Below, piece by piece: positions 1 to 7,147 of a stretch of 64,000 nucleotides of DNA. Position numbers and translations under genes: made by a program. This DNA comes from Imhoffiella purpurea (GTDB taxonomy: Bacteria; Pseudomonadota; Gammaproteobacteria; Chromatiales; Chromatiaceae). The stretch's first letter is position 1. Each line of letters opens with the position of its first letter. Below the pieces are notes generated by a model. It searched no databases. It saw nothing but the letters and a program-made list of their open reading frames with translations, and was not told the DNA's origin. The stretch spans positions 1-64,000 of the forward strand of contig NZ_AONC01000011.1 in the NCBI RefSeq assembly GCF_000585215.1. The letters run 5' to 3'.

Positions 1-1090
1 AAAAGAAAAGGCCCCCCGCCAGTCCGAGGACGAAATAGCCCCAGCGCACCGGCTCGCCGCCGAAGGTGCCGAAATGGAGCGCGAAGAAGACCGAGACGAT
101 GCGCGACCAGAGCCCCTGGTGTCCCGGCAGGTACTGGGTATCCAGGATCTCGCCCGAGACCGGGTTCATGACCGTGAAGCCCATGAGCCGCACCAGATGA
201 CGCCGATCCTCGCCCCAGACCACCAGGCTCGCGCCCCGCGTCCCCGCGCGTCGGTACTGAAGCTTGAGCGGTCTCAGCCCCGGTTCGAGGGTTCGGACCC
301 GTTCGATCAGCTCGGACGGCGGGAGCATGGCGGCGGGACGCGCGTCCGGCTTCGCCACGGCGAAGGGATTGCTCGCCTGCATGAGTGGGCGCATCTGGCC
401 CTGGTAGACGATGCGGTCCAGACCGGCGTAGATACTGTCGTGCAGACCGAAGACGACGGCCGTCAGGGCGATGGCCAGATGGAAGGGAAGACTGGCGACG
501 CCGACCAGATTGTGCGCATCCAGCCACTTGCGCTTGACGCCGCGTCCGAGACGCAGGGCGAGCAGATCCTTGCCCGCCGAGGGGAGCCAGACGATGAGCC
601 CGGAGACTAGCGCGATCACGTAGAGGGCGCTGACCAGTCCCATGACCGTCGTGCCGAATTCCAGCCCGCCAGGCAGCGCGGCGGTGCGGTGGACATGATC
701 CACCAGATCGGCCGCGCCTTCGGTCGGACGCTCGGCGACGACCGGCGCGCCTTCGGCGTCCAGGATCGCCGTCCATTGGGTCGCGGCTTCGCGCCCCTCC
801 TGCCAGGCGAGATAGACCCGGTCGCGTTTGGGGCCGGTCAGGTGCAGCCTGAACTCGGCCTGGGCATCCGGCCGCTCGGCAAGGACTCGCTCGATGAGCC
901 TCTTGGCCCGATCGATGGGGATGGCCCGGGGTGGTTCGCCTTCCGCCGTCCAGCGCGACAGCGGGCCCTCGAATACCGTGAGGGCACCGGCATAGAAGGC
1001 GATGAAGAGCGCCAGACCGGCGATGACTCCGGTCCAGGTGTGGACGCCCTTGTAGATCCGGACGACCTCGGCTGAAACGATTCTGCTCAA
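1..1090 (-). CDS. PepSY-associated transmembrane protein (partial, runs off left edge)
   Basis: I translated the minus strand myself; the reading frame is open from about 1090 to the window edge. It shows an N-terminal amphipathic stretch (RIYKGVHTWTG) and a first membrane helix (VIAGLALFIAFYAGAL). A periplasmic PepSY-like segment follows, then further helices including TTVMGLVSALYVIALVSGL and the motif KRKWLDAHNLVG. This is the layout of the PepSY-associated TM helix family (iron-regulated or siderophore-reductase-like membrane proteins). The likely start is a TTG at 1088-1090, seven bases after the stop of the upstream DUF3649 gene. It is the third gene of a leftward operon with two small membrane genes that commonly accompany siderophore receptors. 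Its role in reducing or releasing iron from siderophores is family-based inference. The C-terminus lies outside the window. Confidence 0.8.
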   Translation of the reverse strand, partial: MSRIVSAEVVRIYKGVHTWTGVIAGLALFIAFYAGALTVFEGPLSRWTAEGEPPRAIPIDRAKRLIERVLAERPDAQAEFRLHLTGPKRDRVYLAWQEGREAATQWTAILDAEGAPVVAERPTEGAADLVDHVHRTAALPGGLEFGTTVMGLVSALYVIALVSGLIVWLPSAGKDLLALRLGRGVKRKWLDAHNLVGVASLPFHLAIALTAVVFGLHDSIYAGLDRIVYQGQMRPLMQASNPFAVAKPDARPAAMLPPSELIERVRTLEPGLRPLKLQYRRAGTRGASLVVWGEDRRHLVRLMGFTVMNPVSGEILDTQYLPGHQGLWSRIVSVFFALHFGTFGGEPVRWGYFVLGLAGGLFF

Positions 1091-1096
1091 TGGGGT

Positions 1097-1378
1097 TCAC
1101 CCGGCGAGATGGCGGCAGAGGACGAGCCCCGAGAAGGCCAGCAGGTTGGCCGTGCCCAGCCAGATCCAGGCCCGTGCTCCGCTGCGGAAGAGATAGACGA
1201 GGCTCTGGACCCCGAGCCAGATCGGGGCCACGAGCCACATGACGAATTGGGTCTTGTTCGGGGCCCCCGGACCCTCGCCGCACCAGGCCGCCAGGCCGGC
1301 GAGGGCGAAGGCCAGACCGAGCCCGAGCACCAGGCCGGCCGAGGTTTTGCCGATCCAGTCGCGCTGCATCCCGGCCAT
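1097..1378 (-). CDS. DUF3649-like small membrane protein
   Basis: A 93-residue protein with three hydrophobic segments (about residues 12-32, 44-62 and 68-90) and short loops, so it is an inner-membrane protein. Size, hydropathy and position between a DUF3325-like gene and a PepSY gene match the DUF3649 family, which recurs in iron-uptake clusters with TonB receptors. It lies 5 bases after the upstream gene and 6 bases before the TTG start of the PepSY gene, so the three are almost certainly co-transcribed. No catalytic motif is visible and the biochemical role is unknown. Confidence 0.65.
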   Translation of the reverse strand: MAGMQRDWIGKTSAGLVLGLGLAFALAGLAAWCGEGPGAPNKTQFVMWLVAPIWLGVQSLVYLFRSGARAWIWLGTANLLAFSGLVLCRHLAG

Positions 1379-1383
1379 GGCGG

Positions 1384-1671
1384 CTAGCGTCGTCCGCGGC
1401 CGGTCGTGAAGGCCCCCAGCACGGGGAGCAGGATGAGACAGGCCATGCCGATCGTCAGGATGGCGAAGAAGGCGGTGGTCGGGCGCAGCGTCAGCGACCA
1501 GAGTGCCCAGCCGAGGGCAAGGAGCCCCAGCCCATAGGCAAGGCTGCGCCGCCCCGCGAACGGCTGGCGCAGGAACTGCTGGCGGGGAAGTCCGAGATAG
1601 AGACTGGCCGAACCGGCGGCCGTTGCGATCACAGCCGAGGTCACCGACATGCTGTCGAGGGTAGGGGTCAA
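1384..1671 (-). CDS. DUF3325-like small membrane protein
   Basis: About 95 residues with three predicted membrane helices; the segment YLGLPRQQFLRQP between the first two is typical of DUF3325 proteins. The frame is open to a TTG at 1689. I prefer the TTG at 1669-1671 because AAAGAGG sits five bases upstream; an ATG at 1648-1650 is a third option. It is the first gene of the leftward DUF3325-DUF3649-PepSY set, directly downstream of a Fur-box-like palindrome, so iron-repressed expression is likely. Function is unknown beyond this genomic association with siderophore systems. Confidence 0.6.
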   Translation of the reverse strand: MTPTLDSMSVTSAVIATAAGSASLYLGLPRQQFLRQPFAGRRSLAYGLGLLALGWALWSLTLRPTTAFFAILTIGMACLILLPVLGAFTTGRGRR

Positions 1672-1691
1672 GGAAACCTCTTTGAACAAAT

Positions 1692-1710
1692 AATAAGAAC
1701 GATTCGTATT
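1692..1710. promoter_or_regulatory. Fur-box-like site between divergent iron genes
   Basis: The 19-mer AATAAGAACGATTCGTATT agrees with its own reverse complement at 14 of 19 positions. It also agrees with the bacterial iron-box pattern (AATGAGAATnATTCTCATT) at 14 of 18 defined positions. It lies between the leftward PepSY operon and the rightward AraC regulator, so it could repress both when iron is plentiful. A TATAAT hexamer at 1714-1719 is a possible -10 element for the AraC gene. Prediction from pattern only. Confidence 0.55.
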
Positions 1711-1772
1711 TTGTATAATAACCTCGATTATGCGCGATCGGGCGCCGCGACTCCTATGCGAGAGACAGGAAA

Positions 1773-2789
1773 ATGCATGAATCAGAAAACGGGACGCGCG
1801 CAGGGAAGGGGATTCCGGGCGAGGTGCGTCGGATTACGCGTGGAGAGCTGATCGGTGCCGCCGAAAAACGCCTGGGCCCCGGCTATTGGCTGGATGACGA
1901 CGAGATCGGGGAGGATGCCCCTGTGCTGGAGGGGCATTTCGAGACACTCGAGCTGCGACCGGGATTGACCCTGCATACCTCTGCTGCACGGGATCTCCAA
2001 TCGCTCCGCTCGGGCCATGTGCTTCAGCCCGGCATTCGAATCCTGGCCGTCGTCGGTGGCGAAACCGAGCTGTCGTTCGGTCACCGGAAACTGCGGCTCG
2101 GGCCCCAGACGCTCGATCCGGCCGAGCGTTCAAAGGGAGCCATGGTGAGTCTGGCCGAGCCGGACGTCTTCAGCCGCCGATGGTGCCGGGGCGCCCGGGA
2201 GCGCAAGGTGAGTCTGACCCTGACGGCCGAGTGGATGGATCTCGAGACCAGCTCGGAGCTGGCGGATTTTGCCCGCAGTCATCTGGCCTACCAGCCCTGG
2301 ATCCTGACCCCCAAATCGATCGAGCTGGCACGGCAGATCCTGGAGCCCTCGTCCCTGCAGCCGGGTCTGCAGCGCCTGCGTCTGGAGGGACGCTGCATCG
2401 ATCTGGCGCTGGAGGCATTGTCCTCGCTGGCGCGTCCGGAGCCCTACGGCACGACCTTGCGCGAGATCGACCGCAGGCGTCTCGTCCGGCTCGACGAACT
2501 GCTGCACAGCGAGGAGGTGCTCGGCTGTTCCATGGCCGAGATTGCCCGCACGGTCGGCAGCAACACCACCACGCTCCAATCGCTGGCCCGGGGTGCCTGG
2601 GGCTGCTCGATCTTCGAGCGGTTGCGCGCCATCCGCATGGAGAAGGCGCTGGGTATGCTGGTGCGCGGAGGCAGCGTGGGCGAGGCCGCCGAGATCGCCG
2701 GTTATGGATCACCGAGCAACTTCTCGGCTGCCTTCCGGCGGCACTACGGCTTCACCCCCAGCCGCGCGAGACGGGAGCGCGCGGCTTGA
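1773..2789 (+). CDS. AraC-family regulator, PchR-like
   Basis: A 338-residue protein. The last 100 residues form a double helix-turn-helix of the AraC type: SMAEIARTVGSNTTTLQSLA is the first helix-turn-helix, and the second contains VGEAAEIAGYGSPSNFSAAF with the family ending YGFTPSRARR. The N-terminal 230 residues resemble the effector domain of PchR-type siderophore regulators rather than a sugar-binding cupin. It is divergent from the PepSY/DUF3325 cluster across a Fur-like site. PchR relatives switch on siderophore or heme receptor genes when ferric-siderophore is present, and control of the neighbouring operon or of the TonB gene 8 kb away is plausible inference. The ATG start follows AGACAGGAAA. 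Confidence 0.82.
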   Translation: MHESENGTRAGKGIPGEVRRITRGELIGAAEKRLGPGYWLDDDEIGEDAPVLEGHFETLELRPGLTLHTSAARDLQSLRSGHVLQPGIRILAVVGGETELSFGHRKLRLGPQTLDPAERSKGAMVSLAEPDVFSRRWCRGARERKVSLTLTAEWMDLETSSELADFARSHLAYQPWILTPKSIELARQILEPSSLQPGLQRLRLEGRCIDLALEALSSLARPEPYGTTLREIDRRRLVRLDELLHSEEVLGCSMAEIARTVGSNTTTLQSLARGAWGCSIFERLRAIRMEKALGMLVRGGSVGEAAEIAGYGSPSNFSAAFRRHYGFTPSRARRERAA

Positions 2790-2808
2790 GATGCTGTCTT
2801 TAAGGTCT

Positions 2809-2870
2809 GGTCCGCACAGCGCACTCTACCGAGACGTTGGCAGTGCGTCGTAGGGTCCGCTGTGCGGACC
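2809..2870. repeat. Inverted-repeat element (GGTCCGCACAGCG arms)
   Basis: Two perfect 13-base arms, GGTCCGCACAGCG (2809-2821) and CGCTGTGCGGACC (2858-2870), enclose a 36-base core with a smaller CGCACT/AGTGCG pairing. The core and right arm recur in diverged form near 46471-46511, so this is a dispersed REP-like element, not only a terminator. It sits just after the AraC gene and before the end of the convergent CDF gene. Confidence 0.6.
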
Positions 2871-2899
2871 GAATCGCCGAGATCCTCGTCCGGACCCCT

Positions 2900-3652
2900 T
2901 CAGCTTCGGGCCGACGGATGGGGCGCCTCCATCGGACCGAGCTCGCCGGACTGCTGCGGGCACGAACCGCTCGACAGCGCGGACAGCGGGATCGAGACGG
3001 CCGCAGGAACGGCAGGCGAGGCCGTCTGCGGCACGCTGGCCGTCCGCAGCTCCTCGCGGGCGTGTCGTACCACGGCGAGCCCGGAGGAAAGCGCCAGCCC
3101 GGCCATGACGAGGGCGACGATCAGATCCGGCCAGGCGCTGCCCGTGCCGAAGACGCCCGCGGCCGCCAGCAGCACCGCGACGTTCCCGATGGCATCGTTG
3201 CGGCTGCAGAGCCACACGGAGCGCTGGTTGGCGTCGCCCTCGCGGTAGGCGTAGAGCATGAACGCGACCCCGGCGTTGGCCAGCAGCGCCAGGACGGCGA
3301 TCAGGCCCATGGTCACCGGCTCGGGAGGCACGCCAGCGAGTGCGCCCCAGGCGATCTTGCCGAGGATGAAGACCCCGAAGACCGCCATCGACAGTCCCTT
3401 CACCAGGGCCGCGCGCGATCGCCATAGCAATCCCATCGAGAGCACCGCCAGCGAGATGCCGTAGTTCGCCGCATCACCGGCGAAGTCGATGGCGTCGGCC
3501 AGCAGCGAGACCGAGCCCGCATGCAGGCCACCGACCACCTCCACCCCGAACATCGCGGCATTGACGATCAGCGCCACCCACAGGGCCTTGCGAAAGCGCG
3601 AGCCGACCATGGCCGGGGCCGAGCATACGGAATCACAGCAACCTGCACCCAT
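2900..3652 (-). CDS. CDF-family heavy-metal cation exporter
   Basis: A 250-residue cation diffusion facilitator. After a Cys-containing N-terminus (MGAGCCDSVCS) there are about six membrane helices. The helix-2 metal site reads LLADAIDFAGDAANYG (DxxxD) and the helix-5 counterpart reads SRNDAIGNVAV. These acidic residues coordinate divalent metal in the CDF family (zinc, cadmium, cobalt, iron). The C-terminal domain is short (about 50 residues, Ser/Pro-rich) compared with the usual cytoplasmic metallochaperone-like domain. It is divergent from a CadR-like MerR regulator, and its promoter carries that regulator's palindrome. Role: efflux of toxic divalent metal from the cytoplasm; the exact metal cannot be read from sequence. 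Confidence 0.85.
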   Translation of the reverse strand: MGAGCCDSVCSAPAMVGSRFRKALWVALIVNAAMFGVEVVGGLHAGSVSLLADAIDFAGDAANYGISLAVLSMGLLWRSRAALVKGLSMAVFGVFILGKIAWGALAGVPPEPVTMGLIAVLALLANAGVAFMLYAYREGDANQRSVWLCSRNDAIGNVAVLLAAAGVFGTGSAWPDLIVALVMAGLALSSGLAVVRHAREELRTASVPQTASPAVPAAVSIPLSALSSGSCPQQSGELGPMEAPHPSARS

Positions 3653-3691
3653 TCAGATTCTCCTCTCGATAACCATATCGTCGGAGTAAAA

Positions 3692-3712
3692 ACCCTGTAG
3701 TCGCTACAGGGT
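3692..3712. promoter_or_regulatory. MerR-type operator/promoter of the CDF exporter
   Basis: A perfect dyad, ACCCTGTAG and CTACAGGGT separated by TCG, matches the operators of CadR/PbrR/ZntR regulators. Read leftward, TTGACC overlaps one arm as a -35 and TTACTC follows about 20 bases later as a -10. This over-long spacer is what MerR proteins correct by DNA distortion. It therefore controls the CDF gene at 2900-3652. Confidence 0.85.
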
Positions 3713-3811
3713 CAAGGGGTAGCATCGAGGTCACTGCCGTTCCGGTCGCGCGGCAGGACAGCATCCAGACGGGCGTCTCCGGGACGCCCGGTCGACATCG
3801 AGGAGATCGAA

Positions 3812-4294
3812 ATGCGAATTGGCGAGCTGGGGGCGGCGGCGGGCGTCGAGGTGGAGACGATCCGCTATTACGAGAAACGCGGCCTGCTGCCCGAACCGGG
3901 CCGCGGCGCTAACGGCTATCGGATGTACGCGCAGACGCACCTCGAGCGTCTCGCCTTCATTCGTCACTGTCGCGCCCTGGATATGTCGTTGGACGACATC
4001 GGGCGGCTCCTGGAGTTGACGGCCCATCCGGAGGCCGAGTGCCGCGACGTGGGTCGGCTGATCGATGGCCAGCTGATCCGGGTCCGGGAACGTCTCAACA
4101 GTCTGCACGCGCTGGAGCGGCAGCTGCAGTTCCTGCGTGCGCGCTGTAGCTCTCGGGAACAGACGGGAAACTGCGGCATTCTGCACGAACTGATCGCGGC
4201 GTCCCAAGGCGAGCCCTGCGTGTGCCATTCGACCGAGGAGAAAGCGAAGTCGAGGAGGATATGCGGATCGACCGGTTTTTATTGCAAAAGATAA
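3812..4294 (+). CDS. cadR: MerR-family metal-responsive regulator (CadR/PbrR-like)
   Basis: A 160-residue protein. Residues 1-40 are the MerR winged helix (MRIGELGAAAGVEVETIRYY, then EKRGLLPEP). A long dimerisation helix and a metal loop follow. Cysteines at 77 (AEC), 112 (RC) and 121 (NC) match the three-Cys pattern that binds Cd(II) or Pb(II) in CadR and PbrR. The C-terminus adds four more cysteines (136, 138, 151, 158), an unusually Cys-rich tail that could form a second metal site. The divergent CDF gene has a textbook MerR operator. Expected role: activation of the exporter on binding a soft divalent metal. Confidence 0.85.
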   Translation: MRIGELGAAAGVEVETIRYYEKRGLLPEPGRGANGYRMYAQTHLERLAFIRHCRALDMSLDDIGRLLELTAHPEAECRDVGRLIDGQLIRVRERLNSLHALERQLQFLRARCSSREQTGNCGILHELIAASQGEPCVCHSTEEKAKSRRICGSTGFYCKR

Positions 4295-4474
4295 TCAGAC
4301 GCATTAACTTTCACGAGTCGCTGGAATCGTGCTCGCCAGACTCGTGCGCGAGGAGATTTCCGGTCTCAGCGATCAAGGCGCGATGGCTCGCTTCTCCTTT
4401 GGGAGCAGTCGAGCCGCAAGGATCGAAGCGGGACATCGCGGATCTCGTATTGGAAACACACGGAGCACAAGCAG

Positions 4475-4921
4475 ATGAAATCGAGTGCGATCCTTCTTGC
4501 CAGCCTGCTGGCCGCCGGGTCCTCCTGGGCATATGCGGACTGTGAATTCACGGTCGAGGTCAACGACACCATGACCTACCCGATTGCCCAGATAGTCGCC
4601 AGCTCCAGCTGTGAAGCCATCAAGGTCACGGTGACCCACAAGGGAACCCTGGATGCCAATGTGATGGGACACAACTGGGTGCTCGCCAAGACCGACGACG
4701 TTCAGGCGATCGCCACCGAGGGCATGATGGCCGGCGCCGACAACAACTATCTCAAGCCCGGCGACACGCGCGTGCTGGCGCACACCGACATCGTGGGTGC
4801 GGGCGCGACGTCCAGCACCAGCTTCTCGCCGAGCATCCTCGAGGCCGGCCAGAGCTACGATTTCTTTTGCTCCTTCCCCGGCCACTGGGCCTCGATGAGG
4901 GGCAAATTCGTCCTCGAATGA
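4475..4921 (+). CDS. azu: Azurin, periplasmic type I copper protein
   Basis: A 148-residue precursor with a signal peptide ending AYA (about 1-21). All azurin signatures are present. The disulfide partners are Cys23 and Cys46, the copper ligands are His66 (MGHNWVL), Cys132, His137 and Met141 (FFCSFPGHWASMRG), and AGADNNYLKPGDTRV forms the loop. Azurins shuttle single electrons in the periplasm, for example to terminal oxidases or from cytochromes. It follows the metal-response pair by 180 bases of apparent promoter DNA and is probably monocistronic. A second azurin-family gene of identical length lies at 44515-44961 but has lost both histidine ligands. Confidence 0.95.
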   Translation: MKSSAILLASLLAAGSSWAYADCEFTVEVNDTMTYPIAQIVASSSCEAIKVTVTHKGTLDANVMGHNWVLAKTDDVQAIATEGMMAGADNNYLKPGDTRVLAHTDIVGAGATSSTSFSPSILEAGQSYDFFCSFPGHWASMRGKFVLE

Positions 4922-5161
4922 GTCCGGGGCGTGGCGGCAGCCTCTGACTCCGCCCATGGCCGAGATGCGTCGAGTGTCCTGCCGCCCCTTGGATCGGTGC
5001 GCTCTTCGCGGGCGCCCCTCGGCCATGGCGCGCGATCGCATCTCGCATCTTCATTCGATTCGACACGGGCAGCGTCTTGTGGTGCGCATCCCTGTCCTCT
5101 CTGAAACCACGATCGGTGAGATACGCGAGGTTGCGGCGCCGATCGGCCGGAAGAACCTGCT

Positions 5162-5395
5162 ATGACCGAAATCATCGACGCGCAGCAGTTGGTGGCCCGT
5201 ACGCTCGGACTTCTGTCCCGTGCGGCGATCGACGGTGTCTGCAAGGGACGCCTCAAGGAGCTGGTCCTCCATCTCGAATGCGTTGCGGGAGACCAGTCCC
5301 TGGATCCGTCCATCCGGGGCGCGGCGGAAGGCCTGTCCGCGGAATGGAAGCGGATCTATGACCGCGAATTCGGCGAGACGACCGAGCTGCACTGA
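5162..5395 (+). CDS. Small hypothetical protein
   Basis: A 77-residue, mainly helical, acidic soluble protein with two cysteines (KGRL is preceded by VCK, and HLECVAG). It is not recognised. A GGAAGAA stretch seven bases before the ATG is a fair ribosome site. It lies in a 500-base gap between azurin and the end of the leftward NosL/ABC operon. The coding pattern is plausible but unproven. A longer overlapping frame starting at 4956 is probably spurious. Confidence 0.45.
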   Translation: MTEIIDAQQLVARTLGLLSRAAIDGVCKGRLKELVLHLECVAGDQSLDPSIRGAAEGLSAEWKRIYDREFGETTELH

Positions 5396-5447
5396 ACCGC
5401 GCTGGTTGCCGATCGGTGCGCGCGCGAGGGCGGGGCGGAGGCGCCCG

Positions 5448-6458
5448 TCAGTAGAACCCTTCAAGGGTGAAGTCCGAGAAGACCATCGGCCAGGCGGCGA
5501 TGACGACGAACAGGCCGAACAGCAGCATGGACAGCCGGGTCCAGCGCGGCTGGGCGGCGGCGATGACGCCTTCGACGGAGGCGACGCGGCGCAGCGGTTC
5601 GGCGATACCGACCATCAGACCGTAGAAGGTCGCCGCGAACAGGGTCAGGTACATGGGATAGCCGATGTAGTGGTAGTCGGCCTGCAGGATGCAGAAGGGG
5701 CAATGATGGGTCGGCAGTTCGTAGTGGTAGGACGAAATGAAGGCGATGATCGAGGCCAGCGAGATCCCGAGCATCGATAGAGACAGGCCCGCCAGCAGAT
5801 ACCGCAGCCTGGGTCTCGCCTGGCGCAGGTTGAGCGTTCCGGCCGCCAGATAGACTGCGGTTCCGCCGAAGAAGGCGATCATCAGCGGGAAAACCGGCAG
5901 GCCGGCGATCTCGGCACCGACGCCCGCGCCCGAGCCGCTGAAGAGCGTGCCGCAGCAGGAGGTGATGACGCTGGGATCGAGCCCGAGGAAGAAGCGGAAG
6001 AGCAGCCAGGTCTCCAGGGCGAGCAGCGGGGCGAGCAGCAGGAGCAGGCCGTACTTGAGGCGGGTCAGGGGGTAGTCCTCGGCGCGCTGGTCGATGCGGT
6101 TGAGCAGGATCCAGACGGCGCAGAAGAGGAGTCCTAGGATCTTCGCCCCCAACACCCACCAGCCCACCGGATTGGCGTTCAGGGTGCCGGTCGCGCACAT
6201 GGCGCCGACGAAGATGGCGTGGATGTCCTCCAGGGTGTAGAGGAAGATCAGCGCGGACAGGATTTCCAGCGCCATCGCATGGCCCATCAGGGTCGAGAGC
6301 AGATAGGTCTTGCGTTCCAGCGCGAGCTGTTCCTCCGAGCTGCTGTCGAGATCCCAGCGGACCAGGACGATGGCGCCGAGATAGGCCCCGTACAGCACCA
6401 GCCCCAGGACCAGGACGGCGGTGATCAGCAGGCCGAGGATGCCCGGATGCAGGATCAT
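5448..6458 (-). CDS. Polytopic membrane protein with SCC and HHCPFC motifs
   Basis: A 336-residue protein with about eight to nine membrane helices and no recognised named family. Conserved-looking residues cluster near the membrane: MCATGTLNANP (Cys88), TSCCG (Cys168-Cys169) and THHCPFC (His251, His252, Cys253, Cys256). CPFC resembles a thiol-redox or metal-binding motif, as in VKOR- or NosL-type partners. Its ATG overlaps the stop of the LolD-like ATPase gene (ATGA), so it is the last gene of the TonB/TlpA/NosL/ABC run. I infer a job in periplasmic copper or iron handling or disulfide chemistry coupled to the ABC unit. The annotation should read as unknown function. Confidence 0.75.
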   Translation of the reverse strand: MILHPGILGLLITAVLVLGLVLYGAYLGAIVLVRWDLDSSSEEQLALERKTYLLSTLMGHAMALEILSALIFLYTLEDIHAIFVGAMCATGTLNANPVGWWVLGAKILGLLFCAVWILLNRIDQRAEDYPLTRLKYGLLLLLAPLLALETWLLFRFFLGLDPSVITSCCGTLFSGSGAGVGAEIAGLPVFPLMIAFFGGTAVYLAAGTLNLRQARPRLRYLLAGLSLSMLGISLASIIAFISSYHYELPTHHCPFCILQADYHYIGYPMYLTLFAATFYGLMVGIAEPLRRVASVEGVIAAAQPRWTRLSMLLFGLFVVIAAWPMVFSDFTLEGFY

Positions 6459-7147
6459 CCGTCACCGTCCAGGATGCGGCCGTCGCGCATGGTCGCGACC
6501 CGGTCGATCAGTGGGCTGTCGTGGACCAGCGGATCGTGGGTGGCGATGACGACGGTCTTTCCCTGACCGCGCAACGTTTCGAAGATTTGCATCAGCTCGC
6601 CCGAGAGACCGGCATCCAGGTGGGCCGTCGGCTCGTCGGCGAGGATCGCCTGGGGCGCGTTGATCAGTGCCCGGGCGATGGCCACGCGCTGGCGCTCGCC
6701 ACCCGAGAGCGCCTCGACCTTGAAGCCCTTGCGATGGGCGAGGCCGAGCTGCTCGATCAGTTCCAACGCCCGGCGTTTGGCCGCCGTGAACCCGATCTCC
6801 AGCGGATAGAGCGGCAGCATGACGTTTTCCAGCACGCTGATGCCCGGGATCAGATGCAGCTGCTGGAAGACGAAACCGAAGGTGTCGCGCCGCACCCCGG
6901 TCAGAAAGCGTTCCGGCAGCTTGGCGACATCCCGTCCGGCGACCAGGATCCGGCCCGAGGTGGGACGGATCATGCAGCCGATCAGGGCCAGCAGGCTGGT
7001 CTTTCCCGAACCGCTCGGCCCCTTCAGGACCAATATTTCGCCATGGCCGATGTCCAGCGAGACCTCGTCGACGGGGCGCACCTCGTTGGGCCGCCCCTGG
7101 TTGTAGACACGGGTGACGTTCTCGAGGGTGATCATTTCACGACTCAT
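6455..7147 (-). CDS. LolD/MacB-type ABC transporter ATP-binding protein
   Basis: About 230 residues from the ATG at 7145-7147, which overlaps the permease stop by ATGA; an upstream frame extension to 7192 is unlikely. Walker A reads KGPSGSGKTSLLALIG, the Q-loop VFQQLHLIPGISVLEN, the signature ALSGGERQRVAIARAL, Walker B AILADEPTAHLD, and the H-loop ATHDP. These are typical of the small ATPases paired with FtsX/MacB-fold permeases, which work as mechanotransmission machines rather than channels. The permease follows upstream and the HHCPFC membrane protein downstream. Substrate unknown; NosL neighbours suggest a metal-related cargo, by analogy to the NosF/NosY pair. Confidence 0.9.
   Translation of the reverse strand: MSREMITLENVTRVYNQGRPNEVRPVDEVSLDIGHGEILVLKGPSGSGKTSLLALIGCMIRPTSGRILVAGRDVAKLPERFLTGVRRDTFGFVFQQLHLIPGISVLENVMLPLYPLEIGFTAAKRRALELIEQLGLAHRKGFKVEALSGGERQRVAIARALINAPQAILADEPTAHLDAGLSGELMQIFETLRGQGKTVVIATHDPLVHDSPLIDRVATMRDGRILDGDG

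Noticed and set aside
4956-5165. 69-codon plus-strand frame overlapping the start of the 77-residue gene
   Set aside because: Arg-rich composition and no good ribosome site; the overlap is probably chance.
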